64,000 nt of DNA, taken from contig NZ_WLZY01000013.1 of assembly GCF_010122465.1 (NCBI RefSeq), positions 1-64,000 on the forward strand, given 5' to 3'. A program made the position numbers and the translations under genes. The DNA comes from Phytoactinopolyspora mesophila (GTDB lineage Bacteria > Actinomycetota > Actinomycetes > Jiangellales > Jiangellaceae). Positions 24,825 through 32,946 of this stretch are shown one piece after another; positions within the stretch are counted from its first letter, which is position 1, and each line of letters begins with the position of its first letter. Under the pieces are notes generated by a model that searched no databases, was not told the origin of the DNA, and was given only the letters and a program-made list of their open reading frames with translations.

Positions 24825-25277
24825 ATGAACGTGGTTTCTCCCCGCTCACCACGCGAGACACCCCCGGACCTGGCCGTCGGCGAGGTCGTGGCCGAACGCG
24901 TCTATGCGCTGACCCGCAACGACCTCATCCGCTACGCCGGTGCTTCGGGCGACTTCAACCCCATTCACTGGAACCAGCGGATCGCGGCGTCTATGGGTAT
25001 GCCGGGCGTCATCGGCCACGGCATGCTGACCATGGCGCTCGCCGGGAGGCTGCTGACCGACTGGCTCGGAGATCCGGGGGCCGTCATCGAATACGGCGTC
25101 CGCTTCTCCAAACCGGTCGTGGTGCCGGATGACGACGTCGGGATCAAAGTCCACGTGAAGGCGACGATCACGGCTGTGCGCGACGACGGCGTGCGCGAGA
25201 TCACCCTCGAAGCGCTGGTGGACGACAACAAGGTGCTGACGCGGGCTCGGGCGCTGGTCAGGGGTTCGTCGTCGTAG
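24825..25277 (+). CDS. MaoC-like (R)-hydratase/dehydratase
   Basis: This is a 150-aa single hot-dog domain. The hydratase-2 motif is YAGASGDFNPIHW, with the catalytic Asp and His, followed by GVIGHGMLTMALAGRLL. Such proteins hydrate or dehydrate (R)-3-hydroxyacyl thioesters, e.g. HadB-type FAS-II dehydratases. It starts 5 bp after the AGPS stop, so it belongs to the same transcript. Its place in an ether-lipid operon is unexpected; it may tailor the acyl or alkyl chain supply. No strong ribosome site is visible, which suggests translational coupling. Confidence 0.85.
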   Translation: MNVVSPRSPRETPPDLAVGEVVAERVYALTRNDLIRYAGASGDFNPIHWNQRIAASMGMPGVIGHGMLTMALAGRLLTDWLGDPGAVIEYGVRFSKPVVVPDDDVGIKVHVKATITAVRDDGVREITLEALVDDNKVLTRARALVRGSSS

Positions 25278-25363
25278 TCGCCGAGATTGACAGGCGGTCC
25301 GTCGCAATCTGGGCCGCGCGACGCCTACAGTAGTCGTCGTCGCCTGCGTTGATTGGATTGCTT

Positions 25364-26416
25364 GTGCCTGTTCCCACCCGTGCCACCTATGCCGCCCTGG
25401 CTGGAATCGGTCTTCTCGTGCTCAGCGCCTGTGGAAACGGTGACGATTCCACGGCAGCCACCGTGAACGGCACCGAGATCTCGGCTGAAGACGTCGAGGC
25501 CCAGTCCGAGATCATCGCCGAGAATCCCGCAACCCAGCAACAGATGGAAGGCGCGGACGAGGAGCAGGTCGAGCAGCAGCTCAACGCCGACGCGCTGAGC
25601 CAGCTGATCTTCGAGATCGTCATGACGGACGGCGCGGCCGAGCTGGGTGTCGAGGTCACCGACGACGACGTCACACAGACCACCGAAGAGATCGCCATGC
25701 AGTTCGGTGGCGAAGACGCCATGTACGAGGAGCTTGAGGAGCAGGGCCTCGATCGCGACGAGGTCGACCGCCAGCTGCGGTTCGCCGCATTGCAGGACGC
25801 GATCATGGTGGAGCTCGGTGCCGGCGTCGACGACGAGGCCGTCGAGGAGGCGTACGCCGAAGGCACGCCGGCCAGGCACATCCTCGTCGAGGACGAGGAC
25901 GAGGCCAACGAGGTCTTCGACCGGATCGACGGAGGTGAGGATTTCGCGGAGGTTGCTCAAGAGACTTCGCTCGACGGTAGCGCCGAGGCCGGTGGCGACC
26001 TCGGTTTCATCCAGCCCGGCATGACCGTGACGGAGTTCGAGGAGGCGCTGTTCGCCGCTGACGAAGGCGAAGTGGTCGGCCCGGTCCAGAGCGACTTCGG
26101 ATACCACGTGATCCAGCGGCTCGAGAAGCCCGAATTCGAAGAAGTGCAGGACGAACTCCGCGCCAACCTCGAGCAGGTCAGCATGCAAGAAGGCCAGATG
26201 GCGTTCCAGGATTTCATCACCGAGCAACTGCAGGCGGCCGACGTCGACGTCGACCCCGAGTACGGCGAGTGGAACGCCGAGATGGGTCAGGTCATGCCCG
26301 ACGACCCCGTCCAGCCCCCGCAACCGGAGCAGCCGCTACCCGAGGATCTCGATGACCTCGACCTCGAGGATCTCGACCTCGAAGACCTCGAGGATCCCGA
26401 AGACTCCGACGACTGA
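25364..26416 (+). CDS. Lipoprotein peptidyl-prolyl isomerase (SurA/PpiC type)
   Basis: This is a 350-aa membrane-anchored foldase. The signal peptide ends with a lipobox (LLVLSAC), so Cys is lipidated and the protein faces outward. A SurA-N-like chaperone region follows (about 30-150). The parvulin domain (about 165-265) contains ARHILVEDEDEA, GGDLGFIQPGMTV and FGYHVIQ. The C-terminus is extremely acidic, with repeated DLxDLE units (about 325-350). I prefer the GTG at 25364 (MPVPTR before the hydrophobic core); a TTG 15 nt upstream is possible. A TTGACA lies at 25287-25292, but no well-spaced -10 does. Confidence 0.87.
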   Translation: MPVPTRATYAALAGIGLLVLSACGNGDDSTAATVNGTEISAEDVEAQSEIIAENPATQQQMEGADEEQVEQQLNADALSQLIFEIVMTDGAAELGVEVTDDDVTQTTEEIAMQFGGEDAMYEELEEQGLDRDEVDRQLRFAALQDAIMVELGAGVDDEAVEEAYAEGTPARHILVEDEDEANEVFDRIDGGEDFAEVAQETSLDGSAEAGGDLGFIQPGMTVTEFEEALFAADEGEVVGPVQSDFGYHVIQRLEKPEFEEVQDELRANLEQVSMQEGQMAFQDFITEQLQAADVDVDPEYGEWNAEMGQVMPDDPVQPPQPEQPLPEDLDDLDLEDLDLEDLEDPEDSDD

Positions 26417-26573
26417 CCCGGTCGTTGATCATTGGTGGTGAGCCATCCAAGCAAGGCGACGACCCCGGTGTGACTTCCACCGCAGCTCCGAGGCGTTCGC
26501 CCAGCAGCGATGCCGGCCACGATGGCCCCACGAGCCAGGCAGCCATCGCTTGAACCCCGGGATCGAGAGCGTC

Positions 26574-27533
26574 TCAGATGCGGAAGGCCGTGCGATAGGC
26601 GGTTGGGCTGACGCCGACGGCGCGCTGGAAGTGTCGTCGCAGGGTGGCAGCGGTGCCCATCCCAGACTGAGCGGCGATCTGCTCGACGGAGGCGCCGGTG
26701 CGCTCGAGAAGGTCTTGGGCCCTGGTGATCCGCTGGTGATGGAGCCAGGTCAGTGGAGCGAACCCGGTTTCGGCCAGCATCCGGCGGGCCAGCTGCCGGG
26801 TACTCAGGCCCGCCCGGCGGGCGAGTTCCTGGACAGTGAGAGGTTTGTCGAGGTGAGCACGGGCCCAGTCCAGTGCCGGGCCGAGCTGATCGGTGACCCG
26901 CGGATCAGCCGGCGGAGTGATGAACTGCGCTTGCCCGCCAGGCCGGTGTGAGGGAACCACGAGGCGACGCGCCAATCCGTTGGCCGCGGCGGCGCCGTGG
27001 TCGAGGTGTACCAGGTGGAGGCACAAGTCGAGCGCCGCGGTTTTGCCGGCGGAGGTCAGCACCTGTCCGTCGTCGACGTAGAGCACGTCGGCTCGGACAT
27101 CGATCCCGGGATGGAGCCGGGCCAGCTCCTCGGCATGCATCCAGTGTGTGGTCGCGGTACGCCCATCCAGCAATCCTGCCGCGGCGAGCACGAACGACCC
27201 CGTGCACAGCGCGGCGATTCGCGCTCCCCCCGCGTACGCGAGGCGTAGCGCGTCCAACAAGGCAGGATTCGGCTGCCCGTGGAGGACGCTGGTTGATGGA
27301 ACGATGACGGTGTCGGCCTCGGCGAGTGCCGCCAGGCCTTCGGTCTGAAAGTTGGGCAACCATCGGGCTGGGCTGCCGTCAGGAGTGCAGGCGATCAGCT
27401 CGTACCACACCCCCGAGGGTGACAGGTCGCGGCGATCCACGCCGAAGACTTCGGCGGCGATCGCGGTCTCGTAGAGCATCGAGTCCTCGTGAAGAGCGAT
27501 TCCGACCACTGGCATGTCTGAAACTGTACGCAT
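26574..27533 (-). CDS. GlxA-type AraC regulator with DJ-1/PfpI domain
   Basis: This is a 319-aa transcription regulator. The N-terminal DJ-1/PfpI amidotransferase-like domain (about 1-170) has IAALCTGSFVLAAAGLLDG, the nucleophile-elbow Cys region. Two AraC helix-turn-helix motifs follow at the C-terminus (about 215-315, LTVQELARRAGLSTRQLARRM and SVEQIAAQSGMGTAATLRRHF). It is divergent from the saccharopine-dehydrogenase-like gene with 53 bp between starts, so it probably controls that gene. The ligand is unknown. Confidence 0.9.
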   Translation of the reverse strand: MRTVSDMPVVGIALHEDSMLYETAIAAEVFGVDRRDLSPSGVWYELIACTPDGSPARWLPNFQTEGLAALAEADTVIVPSTSVLHGQPNPALLDALRLAYAGGARIAALCTGSFVLAAAGLLDGRTATTHWMHAEELARLHPGIDVRADVLYVDDGQVLTSAGKTAALDLCLHLVHLDHGAAAANGLARRLVVPSHRPGGQAQFITPPADPRVTDQLGPALDWARAHLDKPLTVQELARRAGLSTRQLARRMLAETGFAPLTWLHHQRITRAQDLLERTGASVEQIAAQSGMGTAATLRRHFQRAVGVSPTAYRTAFRI

Positions 27534-27586
27534 AGCGTCAGATCGGACTATCGCGCCTGAGCCCGCGGCGTGATGGGATCAGGGTC

Positions 27587-28597
27587 ATGGACAGAAAAGT
27601 GCTGGTGTACGGCGCCTACGGACATACCGGTCGGTTCGTGGTCGCCGAGTTGCTGCGACGCGGGTTTCTGCCGGTTTTATCCGGGCGGAACCAAGCTGCC
27701 CTCGAGGCACTCAGCGGCCGCTTCCCCGGATCGGAGATACGCCCAGCGACTATCGACGACGAGGCGTCGCTGCGGGACGCCGTCGGCGGCGTCTCAGTGG
27801 TCGTGAACTGCGCGGGCCCGTTCCTGGACACGGCTATTTCGGTAGCGACTGCCGCCGTCGGCGCCGGGGTCCATTACCTAGACGTCGCCGCGGAGCAGGC
27901 AGCGGTCCAAGGCGTCTACCGCGCTCACGAGGACCTCGGGTGGCCAGCCGATGTCGCCGTGATCCCGGCCATGGCGTTCTACGGTGGGCTGGCTGACCTC
28001 CTTGCATCCGCCGTCATGGGCGACTGGGACACGGTCGATCGGATCAGCGTCGCGGTCGGGCTGGACCGATGGTGGCCCACCCAAGGCACGAGGATCACGG
28101 GCCGGCGCAACACCGCGGCCCGCCTCGTCGTCGACCACGGCCGGCTGATACCCGCCCCAGCACCACCTCCGGTCCTGCACTGGGACTTTCCGGGCGCCAT
28201 CGGGCCGCAGACCGTTGTCGGGACCCCCTTCACTGAGATCATCACGATGACCCGCCACTTGAACGCGTCCCAGATCGACACCTACCTGACGACGAACGCG
28301 CTGGAAGACATCCTGGATCCAGCAACGCCGGCCCCGCGTGCCGTTGACGACTCCGGCAGATCGGCCCAGCAATTCGTCGTGGACGTCGTCCTACGCCGCG
28401 GGGAACAACAACGCCGGATCTCAGCCGAAGGCCGCGACATCTACGCCGTCACCGCGCCCCTCGTGGTGGAAGCGGTCCAGCGACTCAGCGACGGCCGGAC
28501 GCAGATATCGGGCGCGGCCGCGCCCGGTGAGGTCTTCGACCCCGCCGACTTCTTGGGCGCACTCAGCCCGCGCCACCTGACGATCCGCCCCCACTAG
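27587..28597 (+). CDS. Saccharopine dehydrogenase-like NAD(P)-binding protein
   Basis: This 336-aa oxidoreductase has an N-terminal Rossmann domain of the Sacchrp_dh_NADP type: VLVYGAYGHTGRFVVAELL and VVNCAGPF. The family includes trans-acting enoyl reductases and uncharacterised NAD(P) reductases. The C-terminal half is a substrate domain without a motif I can name. Start ATG at 27587. It is divergent from the GlxA-type regulator, the likely controller. Its end is convergent with the WYL regulator. Confidence 0.8.
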   Translation: MDRKVLVYGAYGHTGRFVVAELLRRGFLPVLSGRNQAALEALSGRFPGSEIRPATIDDEASLRDAVGGVSVVVNCAGPFLDTAISVATAAVGAGVHYLDVAAEQAAVQGVYRAHEDLGWPADVAVIPAMAFYGGLADLLASAVMGDWDTVDRISVAVGLDRWWPTQGTRITGRRNTAARLVVDHGRLIPAPAPPPVLHWDFPGAIGPQTVVGTPFTEIITMTRHLNASQIDTYLTTNALEDILDPATPAPRAVDDSGRSAQQFVVDVVLRRGEQQRRISAEGRDIYAVTAPLVVEAVQRLSDGRTQISGAAAPGEVFDPADFLGALSPRHLTIRPH

Positions 28598-28681
28598 CCA
28601 TCGCCGGCGCGTGCGGCCCACCCTTGCCACAACTCACCAGGCACGCGCAGCAGATGGCTTTATCGCCGATCAGGGCAGCGC

Positions 28682-29656
28682 TCAAGATGACACTCCGTAG
28701 CGGGCGGCGAGCGCTGCGGCGCGGGCACCCACGGCGGCGCGCAACCATTCCGGATCGAGCGCTTCGGCGTTCGTGGAGAGCTGCCACAGCGCCCATTCAG
28801 CGTGTCTCGAATCTTGGAAGGTGACCTCGAGGCGCCGCCAGCCGTCCGCGTCGGTCTCCTCGGCGAGGATGGCCACCGCGGTGTCCACCAGGTCCTCTCG
28901 CCTGGCCGGATGCACTCGTACCAGCACGGTGACTTGGTCACCGCCGGCCCGGAACCGCGCGCTGCGTTCCTGCCAGATCCGGTCCAGATCGACCTCGCTT
29001 GGTCGCTGTGCTGGTTCGTTGAGTTCCTCAGCAGCCAGTACCCGCGACAGCCGGTAGGTGCGGTCCGCTCCGGATCTCTTAGCCAGCAAGTAGCCCCGGT
29101 CGCGTACGGTGACCAGGCCGATCGGGTCCACCGTGCGCCATTTCGGTTCCTGGTCCGTGGCCGCGTAGTGGATGCGCAGCTTGTGTCCGGCGAACACCGC
29201 GCTGCGGACTTCGGCCACAATGGTGTCAGGTAGCTCCTCCGCGACCAGCCGGCGCGAGAGAAGGTCGGTCTCCGGGTCGACGAGCAATCGTTCGGCCACG
29301 TCGGCAGCAGTGCCTCGATGGCTCTCGGGCAACGCGTCCACCACCTTGTGCATGGCCGAGGCGAGCGCTGAGCCGAGCCCGAATGCCTGCGTGCCACGCC
29401 GCGACCCAGCGATCAGCAGGGCTAGGGCCTCGTCGTTGTTGAGCCCGGTGAGGTCGGTCCGGAAATCGGGCAGCAAAGCGAACCCGCCGTTCCGGCCGCG
29501 TTCAGCGTAGACGGGGACGCCGGCCGCGGAGAGCGCCTCGATGTCGCGCAGCACCGTGCGCGTGGATACCTCGAGCTCGCGGGCCAGCATCGCCGCGGAC
29601 AGCCGGCCGCGCTGACGCAGCAGCAGAACCAGCGAGACCAACCGGTCGGCGCGCAT
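28682..29656 (-). CDS. WYL-domain transcriptional regulator (YafY/DeoR-like)
   Basis: This 324-aa regulator has an N-terminal winged helix (RADRLVSLVLLLRQRGRLSAAMLARELEVSTRTVLRDIEALSAAGVPV, about 1-50). A WYL ligand-binding domain occupies about 135-225 (LRIHYAATD, VDPIGLVTVRDRGYLLA), and a WCX-like C-terminal domain follows. Such proteins respond to nucleotides or nucleic acids. It is divergent from the RidA-family gene (131 bp between starts), which it probably regulates. Confidence 0.9.
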   Translation of the reverse strand: MRADRLVSLVLLLRQRGRLSAAMLARELEVSTRTVLRDIEALSAAGVPVYAERGRNGGFALLPDFRTDLTGLNNDEALALLIAGSRRGTQAFGLGSALASAMHKVVDALPESHRGTAADVAERLLVDPETDLLSRRLVAEELPDTIVAEVRSAVFAGHKLRIHYAATDQEPKWRTVDPIGLVTVRDRGYLLAKRSGADRTYRLSRVLAAEELNEPAQRPSEVDLDRIWQERSARFRAGGDQVTVLVRVHPARREDLVDTAVAILAEETDADGWRRLEVTFQDSRHAEWALWQLSTNAEALDPEWLRAAVGARAAALAARYGVSS

Positions 29657-29787
29657 GCGGAAACCCTACCGGAATACACGACACAAGATGTCGTGATTGG
29701 CTGCGAAGCTGATCAACAAGTCATCAAAAGATGGCGGCTACCGAGCCGACGGACCTACGTACCGTCGATAAACCGAACGGAGCAAAA

Positions 29788-30189
29788 GTGGCAATGGAAA
29801 AAGCGGCGGTCAATCCGTGGACATGGTCGTCGGAGCTGGGATACAACCAAGGTGAGATCGTCTCCGGGCACACCCGGACCCTGTACTGCTCCGGACAGAC
29901 CGCGATGAGCGGCGACGGCAAACCCCAACATCCCGGCGACATGGCAGCCCAGCTGGCGCTGAGCCTCAACAACCTCGAGGCAGTCCTCAGCGAAGCCGAC
30001 ATGGCCCTCACCAACCTCGTCCGGCTCAACGTCTACACCACCGACGTCGATCTACTCTTCCAGCACTACGGCGTACTGGCGTCCCGGTTGGGTGCCGCCG
30101 GGGTAGCGCCAACCACCACTATGCTCGGGGTGACCCGGTTGGCAATCCCCGTCCTGATGGTCGAGCTGGAGGGAACCGCCCTCGCCTAG
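29788..30189 (+). CDS. RidA family enamine/imine deaminase-like protein
   Basis: This 133-aa YjgF/YER057c/UK114-family protein hydrolyses reactive enamines or has related roles. Seen are LYCSGQTAMSGDG, HPGDMAAQLALSLNNLEAVLSEAD, VRLNVYTTDVD and TMLGVTRLAIPVLMVELEGTA. The conserved Arg of canonical RidA (in RNCVLVEI-type contexts) is not obvious, so it may belong to another subgroup. I start at GTG 29788, which follows CGGAG with good spacing; the ATG two codons later is possible. Its end is convergent with the sulfatase remnant. Confidence 0.85.
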   Translation: MAMEKAAVNPWTWSSELGYNQGEIVSGHTRTLYCSGQTAMSGDGKPQHPGDMAAQLALSLNNLEAVLSEADMALTNLVRLNVYTTDVDLLFQHYGVLASRLGAAGVAPTTTMLGVTRLAIPVLMVELEGTALA

Positions 30190-30199
30190 TTCCCGGCAA

Positions 30200-30489
30200 T
30201 TGCTCAGGGGGATCCACCTCTCGGTAGCCGGTCGTCCGAATGATCGGCGAGTAGTAGTCGTACTGTTCGCGGTCTCCCACGGAGGTCGCGCGATTCTCGC
30301 GATACCGGGCGAGGTACCGCTCGTCGAGCGGCAGCACACCGTATTTCTCCGCTTCCTGCCACCACTTGGCGATGAGTTCTTCGACGAGCTGCGGATGCTG
30401 TCCGGCCAAGTCCGTCGACTCGGCGAAATCTCATCCAGGTGGTACAACTCCCAGTTGCCGTCGGCGACGTCGCCCCCGTGGGCAGGATT
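30200..30489 (-). pseudogene. Arylsulfatase C-terminal remnant (frameshifted)
   Basis: The minus strand encodes an arylsulfatase-type tail in two frames. First comes NWELYHLDE (near 30440-30470). After a one-base shift near 30429, FAESTDLAGQHPQLVEEL and IAKWWQEAEKYGVLPLDER follow. That order (WELY, DLA, WW-EA, VLPLD) is the conserved end of arylsulfatases. The catalytic N-terminal 650 or so residues are absent: the fragment begins right at the GH32 stop codon. It has no start or ribosome site of its own. It is probably a deletion scar from insertion or rearrangement at the edge of the fructan locus. Confidence 0.75.
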
Positions 30490-30495
30490 GCGCGA

Positions 30496-31914
30496 TCAGA
30501 TGACCGACCGGAGCTCCCAGATCTTGATGTCGGCGGCCACGGACCCGCTCGGCGCGCTGATGGCGACCCCGGTGCTCTCTGGCAAGGCGGGATAACACCT
30601 GCTGGTCAGCGCAACGCGATCCTGGGCGAAGATCTCGATCGTCGATCCGTCGACGATGACGTCCAGGCGCAGCACGCCGTCGTGGACGGTGAGCGGTGCC
30701 CGTTCAGCTACCGTTATGGCCTCGGGCGACAGCGTCGACGTGCTCCGGTCGAGTACGAGTTCGGCCGCCACGCGGTCATAGCTCAGCGTCGTCGATTCGC
30801 GTCCGGACGGATCACTGAGGACGTGCAGCTCCACGCTGTCGGCGTGTCGAAGATCTACGGTCAGCTCGATCCACGCGTGCCCGGCGTTTGCCAGCACGTC
30901 AGCCCGATTGCCCGACCCCAACTCAACGTGCTCATCCAAGAGGACACGGTGGCGCAGACCCGCCGCCTCCGCTACCGGGCGGCTACGCAGGCCCCCCGTC
31001 TCGTCGATCCACACCTCTCTCGGCAACGTGAGGGCCCCGGACCAGCCCTGCTGCGCCTGTCCGGCCGGCGACTGTGTCTCCTGGATCCACCCCCACATCA
31101 GCGTGCGGCCGACCCCGTCGACGGTTACAGCGGGCGCGTAGAAGGCGGATCCGTGGTCTACCAGATCGATGCCGGACTCCTTGAACCCGTCGCCGACGCG
31201 CCGGCCCGAGAAGCCCACCACCTTCCGTCGACCGATGTCGAGGTGGTCGTGGACGGAGACGATGAGGACATCGGCGTCGGCGCTGCGGACCAACTGCGGG
31301 CACTCCCACATCACCCCGGTGTCCATCGGATCGCCGAGGCTGGCGAGTCCGCGGTGGAACACCCCGGCGTACTCCCAGTCGACCAGGTCGGCGGACCGAT
31401 AGTGGTACACGATCCCGCCGGTCTCACGGCTGCCGGAACCTACGAGCTGGTGCCAGCCGTCATCCTCCCGCCAGACGAAAGGATCCCGGAAGCCCTCAGT
31501 GGCTTCGGCATCCGGAGGCCCTGCGACGACCGGGTTCGACCGGTGCGGCACGAGCTGTCGGAGACCGTCGGTCGCCCGCGCGAGGCACGTGGACTGGACC
31601 TCTCCGCCATCACTGTTGCGAACGCCGGTGTAGACAGCCAGCGGACCGTCGCCACCGTCGTCGACCATGCAACCGGAGAAACAGCCGTCGGCGTCCGGAC
31701 CGCCTGGCGTCGGCCGGAGTGCGATAGGCAGCTGCCGCCAGGTCACAAGGTCGGTACTGACTGCGTGTCCCCAATGTGGGACGTCCCAAGACGTCGAGAA
31801 CGGGTTGTACTGATAGAAGACGTGATACTCGCCGCGCCAGTGAATCAGCCCGTTTGGGTCGTTGAGCCAGCCGGAAGGCGCGGTCAGATGGGCACGCGGT
31901 CGGGGAGCGAGCAT
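30496..31914 (-). CDS. GH32 beta-fructosidase (sucrose/levan/inulin hydrolase)
   Basis: This 472-aa glycoside hydrolase of family 32 releases fructose from sucrose or fructans. The nucleophile is Asp in WLNDPNG (near residue 19), the transition-state Asp is in FRDP, and the acid/base Glu is in MWECPQL. A C-terminal beta-sandwich follows (TLSYDRV... LDVIVDGSTIEIFAQDR). No signal peptide is seen, so it acts in the cytoplasm on imported oligofructosides. It is the last gene of the operon with two ABC permeases and a binding lipoprotein. Confidence 0.93.
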   Translation of the reverse strand: MLAPRPRAHLTAPSGWLNDPNGLIHWRGEYHVFYQYNPFSTSWDVPHWGHAVSTDLVTWRQLPIALRPTPGGPDADGCFSGCMVDDGGDGPLAVYTGVRNSDGGEVQSTCLARATDGLRQLVPHRSNPVVAGPPDAEATEGFRDPFVWREDDGWHQLVGSGSRETGGIVYHYRSADLVDWEYAGVFHRGLASLGDPMDTGVMWECPQLVRSADADVLIVSVHDHLDIGRRKVVGFSGRRVGDGFKESGIDLVDHGSAFYAPAVTVDGVGRTLMWGWIQETQSPAGQAQQGWSGALTLPREVWIDETGGLRSRPVAEAAGLRHRVLLDEHVELGSGNRADVLANAGHAWIELTVDLRHADSVELHVLSDPSGRESTTLSYDRVAAELVLDRSTSTLSPEAITVAERAPLTVHDGVLRLDVIVDGSTIEIFAQDRVALTSRCYPALPESTGVAISAPSGSVAADIKIWELRSVI

Positions 31915-31992
31915 GAAGCGGTTCTCCTCGGTAGATGTGTCGATCGGTGGTGCGCTTCGGTCCGAAACGGGGGATAGTCGTGTGCGTATTCG

Positions 31993-32937
31993 TCAGCCCT
32001 TCAGGCCACCTCGCATGAGCCCTTCGACGACGAATCGCTGGGCGATGATGAACAGGGCGAGCACGGGCAACAGCGAGATGACGATGCCGGCGAGCACCAC
32101 CGAGATCGAGCCGGTCCCCATGTAGCCCTGCAGGTTCACCAGCCCAAGCGGGAGTGTGAACTTCTCCGGCGAGGACAGGAAGATCAGTGGCCGGAAGAAC
32201 TCGTTCCAGTGGAAGTTGAACGCCAAGATCGCGACGACGGCCAGTCCAGGTTTGGCCAGCGGCAGGTAGACGCGGAAGAAGATCTGCCACTCGCCGGCGC
32301 CATCGATCGCTGCCGCCTCGGCGAGCTCGTGGGGGATCGTCTTGAAGTACTGCCGGAGCAGAAACGTGCCGAAGGCGGTGGGCCAGGCCGGCACGATCAA
32401 TGCCACCAGGCTGTCTGCCCAACCGATCTCGGAGATGAGGATGAAGATCGGCACGATCGTGACCTGGATCGGCACCATGATGGTGGCGAGGACGAGGCCG
32501 AAGAGGACGCCGCGCCCGGGGAACCTCAGGCGCGCGAAGGCGTAACCGGCGAGGCTCGCGGTCGCGAGCTGGCCGAGGACGATCGCGACGGAGACGACCA
32601 CGTTGTTGGTCACATAGTTGGCAAACCGGGACACCTCGAATACCTGCCGGTAGTTCTCCCAGGCGAAGTCGGTCGGCAGCCACATCGGCGGCAACGTGAA
32701 GGACTGCGCGGGCGTGCGCAGTGACGTGCTGAACGCCCATACCAGCGGGGCCAGCATGAGCACGGCCGCCCCGATGAGCAGCACCAGGACGAGGTAGCGC
32801 GTGACCCGGTTGTCCGGTTTTCCCGGCCGACCGGGGCGGCGGCGCAGCGTTCGCCGGCCCGACGGCGCCCCGGTGGACGCAGCTCCCGGTTCCGCCCAGG
32901 CGTCAGCGGCCCGGGACTGGGACGTGTTGAGCGCCAT
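31993..32937 (-). CDS. Sugar ABC transporter permease (MalG-like)
   Basis: This 314-aa membrane permease has six predicted helices and a long cytoplasmic N-terminal tail rich in Arg and Pro. The EAA loop reads EAAAIDGAGEWQIFFRVYLPLAKPG, which docks the ATPase. It pairs with the permease 10 bp upstream to import a sugar, by context a fructo-oligosaccharide. No ATPase gene is in the cluster, so a shared MsiK-type ATPase encoded elsewhere is expected. Confidence 0.92.
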   Translation of the reverse strand: MALNTSQSRAADAWAEPGAASTGAPSGRRTLRRRPGRPGKPDNRVTRYLVLVLLIGAAVLMLAPLVWAFSTSLRTPAQSFTLPPMWLPTDFAWENYRQVFEVSRFANYVTNNVVVSVAIVLGQLATASLAGYAFARLRFPGRGVLFGLVLATIMVPIQVTIVPIFILISEIGWADSLVALIVPAWPTAFGTFLLRQYFKTIPHELAEAAAIDGAGEWQIFFRVYLPLAKPGLAVVAILAFNFHWNEFFRPLIFLSSPEKFTLPLGLVNLQGYMGTGSISVVLAGIVISLLPVLALFIIAQRFVVEGLMRGGLKG

Positions 32938-32946
32938 GTCGGCCTC

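Noticed and set aside
15730-25277. Plasmalogen desaturase of the CarF/TMEM189 type within the lipid locus
   Set aside because: No His-rich membrane protein of that family is encoded; only ferritin-like proteins are present.
25287-25331. Promoter TTGACA...TACAGT before the PpiC gene
   Set aside because: The boxes are 33 bp apart, too far for a normal sigma-70-type promoter.
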